Below are positions 37,428 to 52,789 of a stretch of 64,000 nucleotides of DNA, piece after piece (position 1 is the first letter of the stretch; each line of letters starts with the position of its first letter). A program made the position numbers and the translations under genes. This DNA is from Lethocerus indicus (lineage: Eukaryota; Arthropoda; Insecta; Hemiptera; Belostomatidae). The DNA is taken from positions 2,924,585 through 2,988,584 of the forward strand of contig JACDQD010000002.1 in assembly GCA_019843655.1 (NCBI GenBank), given 5' to 3'. Below the pieces are notes generated by a model. It saw nothing but the letters and a program-made list of their open reading frames with translations. It had not been told where the DNA came from and searched no databases.

Positions 37428-37625
37428 GATTAACCGAGGATTAAGGTGAAAAAGGCAGATTAAGGTTGATTAACAAAAACTATTTGAGAATTAATATAGA
37501 TTACCACAGGATTACCATAGGATTAACAGATGAATTAAGGAGGATTATTGTGGATTAATATGGATGAATGTGTATTAATGTGGATTAATGAGGCTTAAGG
37601 TGGATTAGGGTGGATTATAGCGAAT
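37428..37625 (+). repeat. Degenerate GGATTA(A/T)GGTG minisatellite
   Basis: About 200 bp of imperfect ~11-12-bp units such as GGATTAAGGTG, GGATTAATGTG and GGATTAGGGTG; old and diverged. Confidence 0.7.
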
Positions 37626-40600
37626 TCCATGTGGTAAATTAACTTAAGGCGGAATATTAATGAGTCGAAATGCTTACTTAACATGCCCAGAATAATAAGT
37701 ATTTACGCACCGTGATAATTCCTAATTACATTGAACTGAGCTTGATGTATAAATGTTTCATTACTTTCACTTAAATAACTTAATGTTTTCAGTGTGACAA
37801 AACCTTATTATTGCATCTACTTTTACTTATGTCTTCAGAATAAATAGAAAATTATCAATAAGCCGAATTACCAGTGTATCTACATATTTGATTATTTGTC
37901 GTGAATATCTGTTGTACGTTATTGAACACTGTGTACGTATTTTGTTTTATATTAAACCAGATAATCTGGAGACGTTTGTCAATGAAAAGAAGCTCTATAT
38001 AGAAAAAGGTATTCATGTACGAACTTTGTTGAAAGACAGGATATTGGCCAAGTATAAAATGCATATAGCTTGCTCATTTAAACTTTCTAAGATTTATTTG
38101 TACTTCTTCACTAATATAAAAAAGAGATTCGCAAAAAATAAATTGGTTTTCTTTTGTGAGCTCGGTTCGGTTCCCCCAGGGCTGTCTACCCGCTTAATAC
38201 CCCGCGCTCCTCTACCATTTCTACTGGGGCTTCTCCCCTACCGCCCATGAAGTAAGTCCTGACAACTTAAGTAGCCAGGATAACTTAGTTACACAGAAGC
38301 GTAGGGGGAGGGGGTGGGGAGAGAAGGCAGGGCTTTTTCAGACACCGCACCCCCGAGGAATAAGGGAGGCTTATCCTTTATTCATGATACCGAATGACAT
38401 TAAATTGCTACTAATCCTGCCAAGTAGAAGAAATTTACATATTTAAAACTAATTATACTACTCGTTATCTTAAGACTGGTTATATTTTAATTATTTGTCC
38501 TTTTAAAAATGATCAATAATCAGCCAAAATTCAATGCATGAAACCAATTTGGCTTTTACTGTGAATAATTTTCGTTTATAGTTTAAGCATACATGTTTGA
38601 AAGATTGTCAACCTTAAATTTACTTTAGTAACATCTTCATATCTTTCCCCTTTATCATTAACGTAAATGGGAACAGGAGAACGTAAATTTTCATCTCAGC
38701 GTGAAAATTCCATCAATGAGTGGAACATTCTTTCTTTTTGTTTGCATTTTCTCCTCATAGTTGAATGCATGCTATATGTAAGATTTGAAACAATTGAATA
38801 GCACAATAAATAAACCTCAAGATTGAGTATTTATTGGTGATGGTATTAAAATATATTTGAGGAGGGGTTTTATTTTACTGGGAAGACAATCGCAGCACCG
38901 AATATTCGATTTCGATACAGAATAAATCAGCGAAAATCAGGGAATTTGCACGAAGACCCTAAAGAAGAGCCGGGGTTTGTGCTCCCCGGCCGGTCATATA
39001 ACCCCGGAGCCATTTGAGAGGACTCAAATATAAGTTGCGCTTGACTTGGACTTTAGGACCTCACAACCTTTTGTAGGGGGCAGTTTTAGCGGGGAGTCGT
39101 ATAAACCAATCGATTGCCGAGTGTAGGGCGGAAGGGCTTGTTTTATCGGGCACTACTACAAATTGAACGACGAGTTGTTTCCCCTCTTTTCTTAACGGCT
39201 TTTCCCTTTTTCCCTACTACTTGTTCCCTACCCGATCCTCCTCTCACCCCCACCGTTCTGTTCCCCTCGCTCTCTTTCGCATTCCAATTTACTACTAACG
39301 GTGGCGTTCTGGCCGACCGCGTCCCGGAAAAACGCCTTTTCGCCTCCTACCCCCTACCCCTACCACCCCAAAGACCCGCGTGCGCATACGAAAACAGCCG
39401 GACGCAGATAAACCGAGAATTATTTCCCCGGCCGTAGGATATACACTGGATTTTGCACGTCCACGCAAGGGACAAATATATATACATATATATATATGGG
39501 AGCGGAACGGATTGGAATAATGGCTTTAACTTAGGAGTTTTCTTTTTGGAGCGACTGAGAGAGTTTGGAATATCATTACTGCAGTCACAATACCCCTGCA
39601 GTTTATCCAGCCTGATTCTTTAGTTACTGTCGTTATAAAAAATGGTTAGAATTTTTATCCTCATTCGATGTTTACTATCGGTCTTTAACTTTTTCAAGTA
39701 ACCAATTACAAATATTTATTCATACGTATAACCGCACGTTATATTTCATAAATTAATTCATCGTCGATTGTAATTCTCTGACAAGGTAATGATTTGATTG
39801 GGCAGTATTGTGGTTTTTTTTTAAATTGAATATGTATGTATTGATATTTTCGTTTGCACATCGAATATAATTCATTAATAGGCCTAATCCGGTGTAATAA
39901 CCTAATTTATGCGGCGTCACACAAACCGAATCTCTTGGATTTCTCTATATTCGTTAACTGGCTCTCATTTAATAATACGGCCATATCTGTTGGAGAAACT
40001 ATATTTCCATTTAATTCCCTCATTTGCATATACAATTCTAACGTTCGCGACAACGCCGGCCCAACAAGCCGGTTAGAGACGATCGATTGTATATAAATAT
40101 GCATAGCGCACCGCCCATGGTTTACATAACAAAGGAAAGGTTCGGGCCGGCGGGAGCAAGGTTTGTGGTAGACGGTGGAAAATTATTTTAATGTTTTATT
40201 TGAACAGCTGCCCGGACGTGAAGACCGAACAAATTTGTAATTTAATTTTGGCCTTAATTTTACTTTAATTGTCTCTCAGATTGATTTATCGAAATCGTTG
40301 TGCGGCTCGACCTGTTTCGCGACGCGTATGAAAAAACATTCGCTGATATCGAGAGAATTTCCGAAACATTGCATTGTATCAAATATGGGTAAATAATAAA
40401 TAAATATATCATTCCTGTCGACAATTTCTTTTTTTCTTCGAACATTTGCTTTTAACGTCAAAAATATTAATAACAACTTACAACTATATGTACCAATAGC
40501 ATTGATAGCTGATAAACGTGATAGCAGATCAGAAAAATTGTCTTTTAAAAATCATGTCAGATGACCTTGCGTTAATGGTGTTGAGTTAAAGGCTCGGTGT

Positions 40601-43600
40601 CGTTAAAACTCCAAAATATAAACCGTTTTCCATGTCGCTTCCCGCCTCCGCACAAAAAAAAAGAGAATAATGTAAGCTCTGATTCGGACATAACGTTTAA
40701 TGGATATATATTAGACGGTAACAAGAACCTAATAAGCCTCATTTATCAGCCGTCAGGACGTTAAGGGAATTTTCGCTCCATTATTCATGTTTAGTATTGC
40801 GACTTGAAATTCTGTCTTTCGGAATATATTAAACTGTCGGGGTCCGACGAAGCCCCCAGCCTGTTGTGCTATTGGCGGACATTAAAATAAGCCCGTGAAT
40901 GACAGGGAGTCTATTTTCATTATTAAAGTTGGCCGACCTTCCAGAAGATGGATGGCGATCGCAAACACACAGCCGCCAACCGATAATGCAGTAATGTATA
41001 TTAATAAGTTTCGCCCGAATGAATATTTACCGGACACGTTTTATTTCTAAATTCGAGTCCAATTTAACGGCGGATTAAATATGCCCTGGGACAGAACCGA
41101 GCCCGGGCTATCCGGCCTCTGAAACAGGACCGTATCGATGGGACGAGGGGAGAACTGTAATAAAGTCCCTCTTCAAACGGAAGATTTAGTAAATGGAACT
41201 GAAATCACTTGCTCGGAATAATTGCATTTACATTGGGCCAAGAGTTCACCCGATACAGTGTCGGATGTTCTGGTGAAATTAACCAGGAATTCATGGAAAA
41301 CTATACCCGTTTATGTCAACGTTCTTTAAGTAATACAGTTTAAAAATAGAGGCGTGCGATGAATGAAGGAATAAAAAATGAGAGAAAGGAATTAATTCGG
41401 GTAAATGGTATTAGAATTAGAAATCTTAAATATGCAAATAAGGTATGGAATTGAGGTGAAAAAACCAATCCTGAATACTCTAGCTAGTCATCAAAATATT
41501 CCTGAAATGTTCATTATGCACCAATTTTTTTCATATACTAGCTCCGTCTGTTTCATGTTTGTGTTGACAGCAAAATCGTTTCTCCGCAACCGAGATTCCA
41601 CTCCGTCGATCAAAGGGTCCAACTATTATTCTCCCCGTCAACAGTTTATTCTCGGCTAGCTGTGAAAAGTAACCGTCCGGGGTTAAATTCATTAAAGTAT
41701 AAAAATACGGCCAGACGGGCAACCGACCGAAAGTCCGTATTCTCGCAGCTGCACTAAATTTCCCCTCTTGACTTATCGCAGAGGCGACAGTCGCGATAAG
41801 GGCGTACTTGATGGGAGTAGAAAGAGTAGAAAAGAGTTAATTGAAGGGGAAAATTCGGGGGGAAGACCCCCCGAAGTTGATGTAGATCCGGCAAATTAAT
41901 AATGGTCAGAGCGAAGCGGTATAAACGGCGTTTATTTATGTTACTTACACAGTTGGAGTACATACGTATTTAATATACGTGAATGTTAAGAAAATTCTCA
42001 GGCTCAGTTATCTTAAAGTGATAGCGGAATTGTTTTCAGGATTTTCACTTCGCAGTAGATGAAGGATGCGATAATCATTCCCGCTACTAATTTGCTACTC
42101 ACAGCTTGCCTGATATTCTCTGGAATACGTCCAGTCCCTGTTATTTATTGGGAAGTTTGCGACTGTTTGGATTGCCATCCACCACCACCACCACCCCCAA
42201 CCCGGTGCTTATTCGGCCCTACCCTAAACGGGTTGCCGGTCTGTTTGCTCGGATTGTGTTTCGACGGAAACGTGAGGCCCACTATCACTATCACTAAACA
42301 CGTTTCACGTGCTCTGCGCTTCGTGTTTGTCGACGCCAGTTAGACGAAAACCGTTGTTCCGTTGATTAAAATTTAAACCACCCTGAATTTGAATTCAAGT
42401 CTGAAAACGAGGGGCGTAATTGAGGAAAAAATTTATGAAAATGAATGGTTGTATTTAATACCAAAGGGGCTGTCTGGACAGGTGAACCCTGTTGGTACAG
42501 ATAGCAGTGGTGGAAGAAAATTTATCCTTTCGAGAAAATAAAAATTTCAGCGTTTAGCGCGTTTTGTGGTGTTGCGCAGAACGGAGGAGTCTTTTTCAAG
42601 ATATTTTAACATTTGACTCAGCCGACATTAATTCGGAACGCTTTGTCGGTATGATGGAATAAGCAGAGGTGTCGGGTAAGTAGAGGAAATATAAGAGGAG
42701 GAAAACTGTTGGCGCCTAGGATTCCGAAACGTATAGGACGGAGACTGTGGAGGAGTGGCTGTAATGGGGCCGCATTAGAGGACGGCGGGGCCTGATTGGG
42801 CCTAGCTGTATATGTGGCTTTAGGGGTGGCGGCTGAGGGCCGGGGGGGGGGCCCATGGCGGCCTATACGGGTGAGAGAATAGGGAACAGAGAGGTCCATC
42901 GATCCCGGCCTCTGGTATAGCTCCGGCAAACATATTACCTTGCTTACGCGAAACGATGCATGCTGGACTTGCATCCACGTCCAAGCCTGCAGCTTCACCC
43001 CCAAGTGGTGGGGGGCAATATCCCCTAAGCGCATTTGTAATTCAAACTGTAATTGGTGAATTTTCAAACGTACAATTATACAAACAGTTATATTGGAACA
43101 TCACAATTTCGTTAGTATCGATAGTAACAAAAGTTACAACCTTCCTTCAAATTATAATAGAGCTCGTGACAGTTCCTTCGCCACCGGTTATTAAAGTATG
43201 AAATTACGACATGGCGAAGAAATTACTATAAGTGAAAGATCTCCGATCTAGTTACCAATAACAATTACCTATTTACCGGTTGATCGTAATTCAAATGAAG
43301 GAAAAAACGTCCGTGATATGTGAACGCAAATCTTCCCCGTTTCTCCAGAATGGCTACAACCAAGCAACTCATTGAGGTAGTCCCATATTTATTATGTATA
43401 TTCAATAATATTCTAAATAACGATGAAACTAATTCAACGAACAGTTGAAATATCGTTTTTTTCCCACCAACTTCAGACAGTAAGTAGCGTTCCTTATGTA
43501 ACGAAATCTATTGCGTGGGACGATAGAAACGGGTAGAAACAGAAAGTACCAGGGATTGATAAGATTAAAATTCGCTGCCGAACAATTTCAAAGTTAGAAG

Positions 43601-45787
43601 CGAGGGCTCATCAATGGTAGAGCTATTGATCATTAGAGGCAGGTATGTGTCCCGAGTTGTCAGAGGGAAACAAGGGGACATTAAAGTCCTTTAGGACGGA
43701 CTTTTGCAATCTGCTCTGGTGAAAGAGAGGAAGTTGAGGGGGGGGGGGTTTGGCGGTAACACTCTTGCTGGGAACGTAAAACCCTTGTAAGTGGGGGTCA
43801 CTAAGGAGGCCCACAGGACCATTCCAGTCTAAATCGAGGGGTCTCAAGTCGCCATCCTCAGCCCACATTACCAGACAAGTCAGTTCTCGGACCTAACAAC
43901 GAAACCACGCTTTAGACTTGGTCCGCTTGTAATTCTAGCCCTTTATCAGTGAGTAACGCAAGTACGCATCGGTTCCTTACCCGATTTATTTTAAGACCTG
44001 CGATTTCGGCTTAAGTGTCGAACGAATCCGACCGGAAAATAACCTTAGGAAATTTATCACGCGTTTACGAACTAATTTATGATATTGTCATAGAAATGTT
44101 AGGAGGGGTGACCATTTATGAGGTATTTTTTTATGACCACCACTCTGTTGGAATTAATGCGACTTCAGGAAGGCAATAATTTTGTTACTTTCTCTTAAAT
44201 CGCCTTAAAAAAATTTAAATTGATACATGGACCCGATAATAAGTAAAGACATAACAGAGCATGGTACAAATGCGGACGAAACGTTATTCGTAGGAATAAG
44301 ATACTAATCTATGTCTCAGTCATTGACTCAATCGTGTTATTTATTAAAATAAATTCCTAAATCAGTTCGATTGATCAGGTCTTTCATGATTTCGACTTGT
44401 ATTGTAGCAGGAGATACAGGTCGGGCTGACAGGCTGCTAAATAATGTACCCCCAGCTAATTATATCCGGAGCGTGTTAATATATCGTAAGATGGTGCTGG
44501 ATTTCAAACTCGCCCTTATTACAGACCGTATCAACATGATATGATAGCACGGCGTGCTGTACTTGTATTGTTGTGCGCTGCAACTAATTAGGTTATAAAC
44601 TATAACATAATCTGGGCCGTTGTTCGATTTTTGGTATATCACTTCTACCTCTAACGTCGTGCCGAACACTAACTCGACGTAATGGGTCACATACAAAACA
44701 TAAATATCTTCGAGTGCAATCTGAAGTCAGTTTTTTCGCGCGTTATGTATTACTGAAACATTTATTCTGGATAAGGTCGATTGTGTGTAAAGTTGTTACG
44801 CCCGGAAACACCGCAGGTAATGTATTTTTATGTCGCGGGCAGATATTAGTCCATCTATATTACCGCAGCGATTCCTCTGGGCGAGAGAATTCCAATTCGG
44901 GAAGTATAAAAATGCCAGAAAATTAGATCTGTCTCCCTTTGAGGAAAGTAATCAAAACTTGTTAATTAGAGCTCCCCACCATTGCGTGGCCTACCACCCC
45001 AGGCCCACTTTCCATTTTCTCTTATTTCATCCGGCTCCCTTCCCCATTATTCTTTGAACCGAAACCCCCTCAACCAGCCACCGCCCCTCCACAACCACCA
45101 AGACCAACTTGATTAATACAGCGTCGAATAACAAGAAACTTGAATCGAGTTGGCGCCACCCTAGAAATATCGTCTCTTCCTTTCCCATTGTAAAACAGAA
45201 ACGGTGAAAATGAAAATGGCCCTGTTCCACCTGATGCAATAAATGCCAGTTGCAGTCTTCCTTTCATCTTACAATTACGGTTATTACGATTAATAATACC
45301 CATCCCCCACAAATTTGTTGTATGTAAATATCTGTACATCAACGAGGGTATGGGACGTATTCACAGTTCTCATTGTATTACATTATCAGCGGTTATATTC
45401 TACACATATATATGTCTATCTTTGTCACGGGGCGGTAGGAGTGTACATGCATAGACGTCGGACGATATTTGAAAAAAAACATACAAAGATATGAAATTAA
45501 ACGCAGCGGTTAAGCCTGGGATATTTCCCGGTTGAATGAGCTTGAAGTCAATTTTTCATTGAGTTCTAGCCGACGGAACTCAGGTCGGGCGTAAGGAAAC
45601 GTGGCGGGGGCCAATAGGAGGGGAAACAAAATTAAAAAAGACTACAGAGCTCTCTCCCGCTCTCAATGCTTGGATGCCGATATTACTGCCAAGGATACTA
45701 CCGGCAAAGTTATTGCCACTCAACAACACCAGAACGCCTTCCCTCCTTTATTGTATTTTCTTTCTGCCGGCACAATTTTCAACAATA

Positions 45788-45838
<51 letters not shown>

Positions 45839-48800
45839 CAAATATTTTATTAAGCTCCACCACTTCGTTGAATAACTAAATAAACAACAACGTTAATTTA
45901 GAGGACTTTATTTGGGATCTCAAGATCTATCATCAAAAATTAAAATAACGAGGAACGCAATATAACGTAAGTGTAGAGAAAATACAATTTTATGTGCAAT
46001 TATAATTTTTCCCCCGATGGGAATCGAAGTAAATGGTGAAGTTCACAGTTAATAGAACAATTTGGCAATTTATCAGTTACGATTGAATCCGATAACGTTT
46101 TATAATAAATAATTAGTTGTTTACATACTAAGGCAACTTTAAATGAGAACAGTTTTGTTAATCAAGAGTGCGAAGTAATTGCAAGTATTTTAAAATCACA
46201 GTTATTTGAATCGTATTCAATTCTTTAATCTTTTTACCGCATACCTTTTTATAATCAATTCATGGCCTGTATAAGAATTAGATTAAAATGTATCGAAGGG
46301 AGTTTAAAGTTGGACTTCTTTTTTTTTCGCCCCGTATATTTATGTTGCACAAACTCAATTTCCTTCGAGGCGCACGTTTCGAACTCGATGCCGTCGAAAA
46401 TTATTCCCTTCGAACTCGTTCATCATTTCTTTTTCATCGGCGCAGAAGCCCGTCCCGAAGCCCTTTGGCCTTGTATCGCACGCGACGTGTTAATATTAGG
46501 ACGGCGGCAGATCGTGAAAAGAGTCGGGGATTTAGCAGAAGTGCCGGTCGTTCGGGCGGCTCTGTCAGTACGAACTCTCATTAATTCAGGGAGCGGCGTT
46601 AAAACTAGATTAGCGAGGGTTAAAAGCCGGCTCCTCGACCTCTTCCCATTTGTCGTCCCATCGTCAAAGATGATCCTCGCTTATAAATTATTCGAATCGC
46701 TCTTACTCATAAACAAGAGTTGGTTGACATTCGGTGGGGGCATATCGGCTACATTTAAAATAAACTAATCTCTGATGTTCGTCCCGACTACAGTGAAGAT
46801 GAAAAATTAGTTAAAATTCTAATTAAGTTATTACAGACATTAAACAGTAATAGATACGCACTCTTATACACTATTGGTTATTTAAATTTCCCTAATCGCT
46901 TATCTTTCTGCAAAGTGACAATTCTTGTTGTGTTCTCTGTCCTCTTGTTGAGAAATTTTTAACACTGAAGACAACATGGCGCGGGGCGATTCTTTATCTG
47001 TTCGCATATTTAAAATTAATGTGAATACGCTGAAAATGGTCTTTCTTAACTCTTGAGAGTTGTAATAAAGGGATTTATTTAAGGGTGTCCCACATTGTAA
47101 AGTAGATAATCTATCTGAATGTAACATCCTGTTAATATCCTTTAGCGACGTTTAAATTGCATTTTAAACGAGATCTCTACGGCGATCAGGAAAGGAATAT
47201 GCTTTATGGGGGGGGGGGGGGGAGAGAGTTTGGGAACGAACTGTTCATATGAGGCTAAACGACAATCGAATAGAGCCCCACGCTGCGGAATATTGCCCCG
47301 AACATACTCTAATATGTATTTGGGAATTTATGAGTTCTTTCTCTGCCCACGGGACAAAAAGCGAGCCCATATAATATTATGTGCTCCCGGGAGCTTTCTG
47401 GTTTTAGAATTTTTCTTTTGCCTTCTAAAGACGGACGGGAAAAGAGTTTGTGAGCGGTGGTTGGGGGGTTGGGCCGGGAAATGGCGAGAGGAAGTGTGAC
47501 GGAGGGCTGGAAAGGACGAAAGACTTACGGCCCATATGTGGTTGTAAAGGCCCCTGTTTTATAAGGTCGTTCATACAGGGAGGGCTGTTTCGGTCTGCTC
47601 ATATCTGAAAATGTTTTCCCGTAGCCCAACTACTTTTCCTACTTCGCCCGGCTTCCTATGCACCTACCCCTCTACATACACATCCTCTACCTCTCTCGGG
47701 TGAAAACAAATTGCCTTTCCCTATCTATGCGCCCAACTTTCATTTCGCCCGAGGTCGGCGCTAGCTAATAATTTGCCTATTTTAAGGACTGTCTCAATTC
47801 CACACTGTCGGCAAATAAGTTTCTTCCACAACTCTCGGCTTTCCTAACTTCTGTACATAAATTTCCCGGTCGACCAGTTTACATATTGCGCATGTTCGTA
47901 GAGACACGAAAACTTGTATTGCCTAGGAAGCTATAAATTGTCGCAACAATTATAAGTATTTTTTTATTAGCCCTTCGCTGAAATTTAGTTCAGAATGTAC
48001 TACTTTGTCGGGAATAAAATTGCGTCTGCCTAAATTTCCGGAAGAACGCCAGTCCGAATTGCCGGTCGAATCCATTCGGTGGACAAATCGGAGAAGTCGC
48101 GTTGAAGGGGGCCGGAGACAAAAGGGCGGCCTGACAGTCCGACGGGCCCCGGCACGGCCAATATTTAACCGCCGGGGCCGGGACAAAGGGCGTAGGTCGC
48201 CCTAATAAAGATATAGATGGCGCCGATTACACGCTCCGAACGATCCGCCGCCGCGCCTCCCACACCGCTCCCTATTAATTCCGCTATACGGCCCTATACC
48301 CCCTACATAAACTTGATTCGGGCCCTAAGTCAGCTCCGCTTCGTTCGCCCTTCCAAATGAAATCGCCCCCCCCCTCCCTAAACCGCAACAAAATACAACC
48401 CCGTAAATTGTCCCCTCCCAAATTCTGCGCCCCGAATTAAAACTTTATTGCCGAGAATTGAAACCGAAAATGAAACACCGGTTAATATTTTGTCTGGACG
48501 TATAAACCGAGTTGGACGGAATATTTTCACCATTATAGCGCTTGATATTTAACTTATACATTCACAAATTATATATATAATTTGTTGATAAAATTTAAGT
48601 TGTTTGTTCTTGAGATCCGCGTGGGTGCCGCAGCTTCGTCAGTAGTATTCTGCGCGGAATTGTTAGAAACAGAAACTTAGAAAAAAATAAAATATTTTGA
48701 TACAAAATTTCGGATCTCCCAAGAATCTAAATAATCGTCGCAGTGTTACAACATTCGAGCGCTAGATACGAAAAAACCGTATGATATATCGAATTTAATA

Positions 48801-51800
48801 TCGCCTGTCGTCAACGTTTATGTACTTTTGAATGTAACGCAGAAACTGTTATAGGCCCGAACATGACGGGGGAGTATAAAAAATTCGCACGAGCGGCGTG
48901 TTTAATGTTGAAGCCTTAATTCATTCTACTCTATAGCAGAATGGAGTCGTGTAGCGGCCGTATTAAAAATGATTCATTAACTGGCGGCTGGTAAAAAGTT
49001 TACACGTGTAGGCGGGGCTTGATCCATCGCTCTGTTAATATTAATTAGCCCCGGTGCAATAACAAGGAGGTGTAATTAAGTGACGCGTAGACAATTAGTA
49101 TTTTAATTTTACGAAATGGACTTTTGCGCCGCCTCGACTGACAATTTACACACCGCCCTTAGGCATTCAAATTATCACCCAAAGGACAGAGAGGTACATG
49201 TCATTAGAATATTAAACACAAAGGGGAACTGAATTGGTGTTCACTTTTTTCCTAAATAATTGATATACAATGCACACAAATTCGGGTCAAATTTTTGCCT
49301 TTTGCAAACAACCTTACGCATCGTGAATAAACCATTTTTCCTCATATATTCACGATGCTCCTGGGGGTCGCCGCCGATTACTGGCGATCTTCTGTCCTTT
49401 TATCATCATTCTGGCTACCTGATTCTCAATTTCATTTGAAAGCGTATTGTCTGGAACCGGCCTGGATAAACGACTCTCCACAGGCTCTGGAAATCGATTA
49501 TTGTCGATTGTGTAATCGCGTTCAAATATTTATATACGTATTTGAATGAGTCACAGACGCCATCAAAAACAGTTGTTGCAGCGGTTGTGAAAATCACTCT
49601 ACGATCTTTAAATTCATATTATATTGCAATTTTTTCCGACGGGGAGCTTTGTTCACCCTTCTATCCGATTCCGTGCGATATTGCTCTTACCTGTTAACTT
49701 AGTAGATACTTCCCTGGGACAGGGATATTTCTTCGGTCTGTAGGCCTGCGGACGCCTGAGATTAGGCCGGTATGCGTCGCAGGGAATTTCCAATTCATTT
49801 GACAAGCTCCTTTCCTCTTCCCACGTTATGTCACTCCGTGCAGAAATTTGTACGGATTCAGCCTCAGGTGGGATATCTGTCGCCAGAAAATATAATGAAA
49901 CAATATTTGTAACAAAATGAAATACTGAATATTTTCAAAAGCCCCTATTCGGCGTCCACTTTCATAATATTAACTGAGCTTATCCGCCTTTTAGAAACTT
50001 CAAAAGCATATACCGTTGCAGCCAGCAGCACTTTAATAATTTCAAATAATAGGTTATTGGCGGGGGATCCAATTTCATTTGATTCCAATATAACTGGACC
50101 CAATTATGAATGCGGGTTATCGAATAAAGGACAAATAACAAACTGAAAAATCAAACAGTGTTGACCAATTCATAAAATTCAATTAACGAAAATAATGAGT
50201 TTCAGATATGGGCATCGTTTTTTCTCGTTTATTTATACAATCGGACAAATATTGTTGGCCTTAAACACGGTGAATATACAAACCAATAGGCAAAATTTTA
50301 CGAAAGAATCCTTAAGAATATTTTCTAATTGGATGCTTCATAATTCAGAACGGGAATGTGTTCCTGTGATGCTGGCGTTGTAGAAATATAGGAGGATTTA
50401 GGCGGCATTGAGAGGGCAAAGAGAGGGGTAAGACAAGAGGATTTGAAGTTTAAAGAAGGGGACGCAATATGAAGTGAGGGGAACTTTCAACTTATTTGGA
50501 TATGGAGGTCTCTCTCTCTGAATTTCGTGAGAGGGACTCGAGAGGAACGATTTTTGAGTGAATATTCCATACCCTGTGGCCTGTCGTATAATTGCCTTGA
50601 ATGTAGACCGCAATGAAGTTTATTCTTCGATATAATAGATAGGCGCTCATAATTATAGCTTGATTCCAGTTCCCGTATACCGGACCACTTAAATGGTAAA
50701 ATTGAAAGGTCTCCCACTCATAACAATGGATTGTGATTCAGGAAGTTATCTTAAGCTAATCTGAAGATGACAGTCGGGTGAGAAAAGCTCGCCGTGTATA
50801 TTCCTATTTCCTAATTGCGAGTTAGTCGATAGTTGAAAATCGATTTTAATGAAACTTTAGCAATTTAACTTTTGACTAAGCGACATCGGTTATTGAATCG
50901 CTGATGGGGCGCCCGAACAGCATTATTCGTTTCATACACAAGAAATATGCTGGCATAATACAATCTCATATAACCCGACATTCGGGATTACCCGTTTCAA
51001 TATTTTCTCGAAAGGCAATACAATAATTAGGTGAAGTATTATTACTATTAATGATTTTATTCCTAAATATTTGTTTCGTATTTATTCAACGCTGAAGTAA
51101 GTCGATTTGCAATTTGGTCTCAAACCTTCCACAATTTACTTTAGTCCGACCCTCAGGTTAATTAACACGGTTAATTAACTCAGGAGAAATTCCAAACTCT
51201 ATGAAGAATTGCCAGTGAATTGAGTGAAAGTTAAATAAATGTACAGTTATTGTCCATTAGGTCAAATAAATTATAACATGCTTCAGTGAAAGCCTGTCAC
51301 GTGGTTGCGTGACGTATTTGATAAAAAATTGTAATTACTACTGATGCAATGTTGAGCTCATTTAAGAACTGGCAATTGCTCTACATTTTTGCCACTCTTC
51401 GGAAATAAATTTTCAATGTGGCTGCAATACCAAATAATATAATTTCAGCAATTACTTTTGTCTCGACTATTGAATCAGTTCTGTATAACAGTTTATTATT
51501 AAACGAGCATATTTTGTCCAACTGTTGCTAAGTGATTGTCGCTCATACATTTCCCTATCAATAATACGGATATTTAATTATAAGTTATGAAAAATACACA
51601 TTTACAACAGCGTTTAACAGCTGGAGGAGGTACTTTAATAAATCCTGTAATATATCTTGTAATTTATTTTCGAATCATCTGTCTATATGATGATATACGG
51701 TGTATTGGTATAGGGTTTTCCGCACGCTATTACATTATATGACTGAACACCGGCTAATTAAGGTTCTAATTTGTTTGTACAATTAAGGCTCACGGCATTT

Positions 51801-52789
51801 ACTGGAATTAGGTCGAATAAAGGCAGGAAGAATTAACGGTCGTTGGCTCAGATTCATATCACGTATGGACCCCGGAGAATTGTTATTCAGATGTCGGGGC
51901 GCACTACATATAAGCAACGGGGGGTAGATTATCCAAGCGGAGCGCCACTTCAGATAACACGTGCAAATTTATTGGGTTTTAAAGTATATTATTTTGTTGC
52001 TAATAAGCTAATGTTTTGGATACAGTGTGCGCGCGGTATACGTCTACGATGCCGTTTGAAATACAAAGTAAGCGCAGGGAGAATTATCATTTTAAGCATC
52101 ATTATAGCGATTTTGTATAATTTTCTGGTTTGGGAGGTTTTACCCAGCGACAATGGTCACACTTAATATTTAGAAGCTGTAATTGTGATCTTGTGGAAGA
52201 TTTTTTTAGGCAAGAAAATGTTCAACAACAGTGAAAAACGAAGCAGACAATTAACTATGTTCTGGAGTTATCATTGGCAAAAGATATTCGTTCTAAAATC
52301 TAATGGATTTCACTCAGGCAGTGAATTTTCACGGTATCAAAAAACAACTTTACTATTAATCTGCCGGTAAATTTCCGTCGGATCCTTTTTGAAGTGCATT
52401 AGTCCGCCTGGGCTTTCAATTAACAGTGCACTTTGTTCTTCGCAAATTGAATTAGCCACTGAATTTACTTCCATTAATTCCTGAATAAATTGTCTAGGGT
52501 TCGAGAACTATACTTTTCGCAAATTAAAAGAAAATATTTTTTTCCCGTTTGAATATGGGAAATAATTAATTATATCGTTTCATTTAATTTTAGAGGACAA
52601 TATAGGATCTGAACGTAAATGACGATTGATCTATTCCAGATATTATTAAATTTGCGACCTTGCATTATAAATATGCTAAAAAAATGAACAGTCAGAAAAC
52701 CAGAACTGAACACTGAAATAAAAACGTGTTGCATTAATTTTTACGTCACCCTCTACATATTAGATAATATCCTTTGTACTGGAACTCCC
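37626..52789. other. Long non-coding stretch, no gene supported
   Basis: About 15 kb in which I recognise no protein domain, tRNA or rRNA. Named contents are a (CCA)n tract near 42178-42196, G runs at 42842-42851 and 43739-43748, the (AT)22 microsatellite at 45791-45834, and a G run at 47208-47222. The longest open frames (46262-46768 on +, 42618-43067 on -) show no recognisable domain. Confidence 0.45.
45791..45834 (+). repeat. (AT)22 microsatellite
   Basis: Uninterrupted AT dinucleotides over 44 bases. Confidence 0.95.

Noticed and set aside
37888..38250. 120-codon open frame on the plus strand
   Set aside because: No recognisable family and no flanking exons; kept out for lack of support.
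42618..43067. 149-codon open frame on the minus strand
   Set aside because: Proline-rich low-complexity translation of a G/C-rich stretch, no known motif.
46262..46768. 168-codon open frame, the longest in the window
   Set aside because: No recognisable domain or signal; composition looks like translated non-coding DNA and no splice or polyadenylation context supports it.
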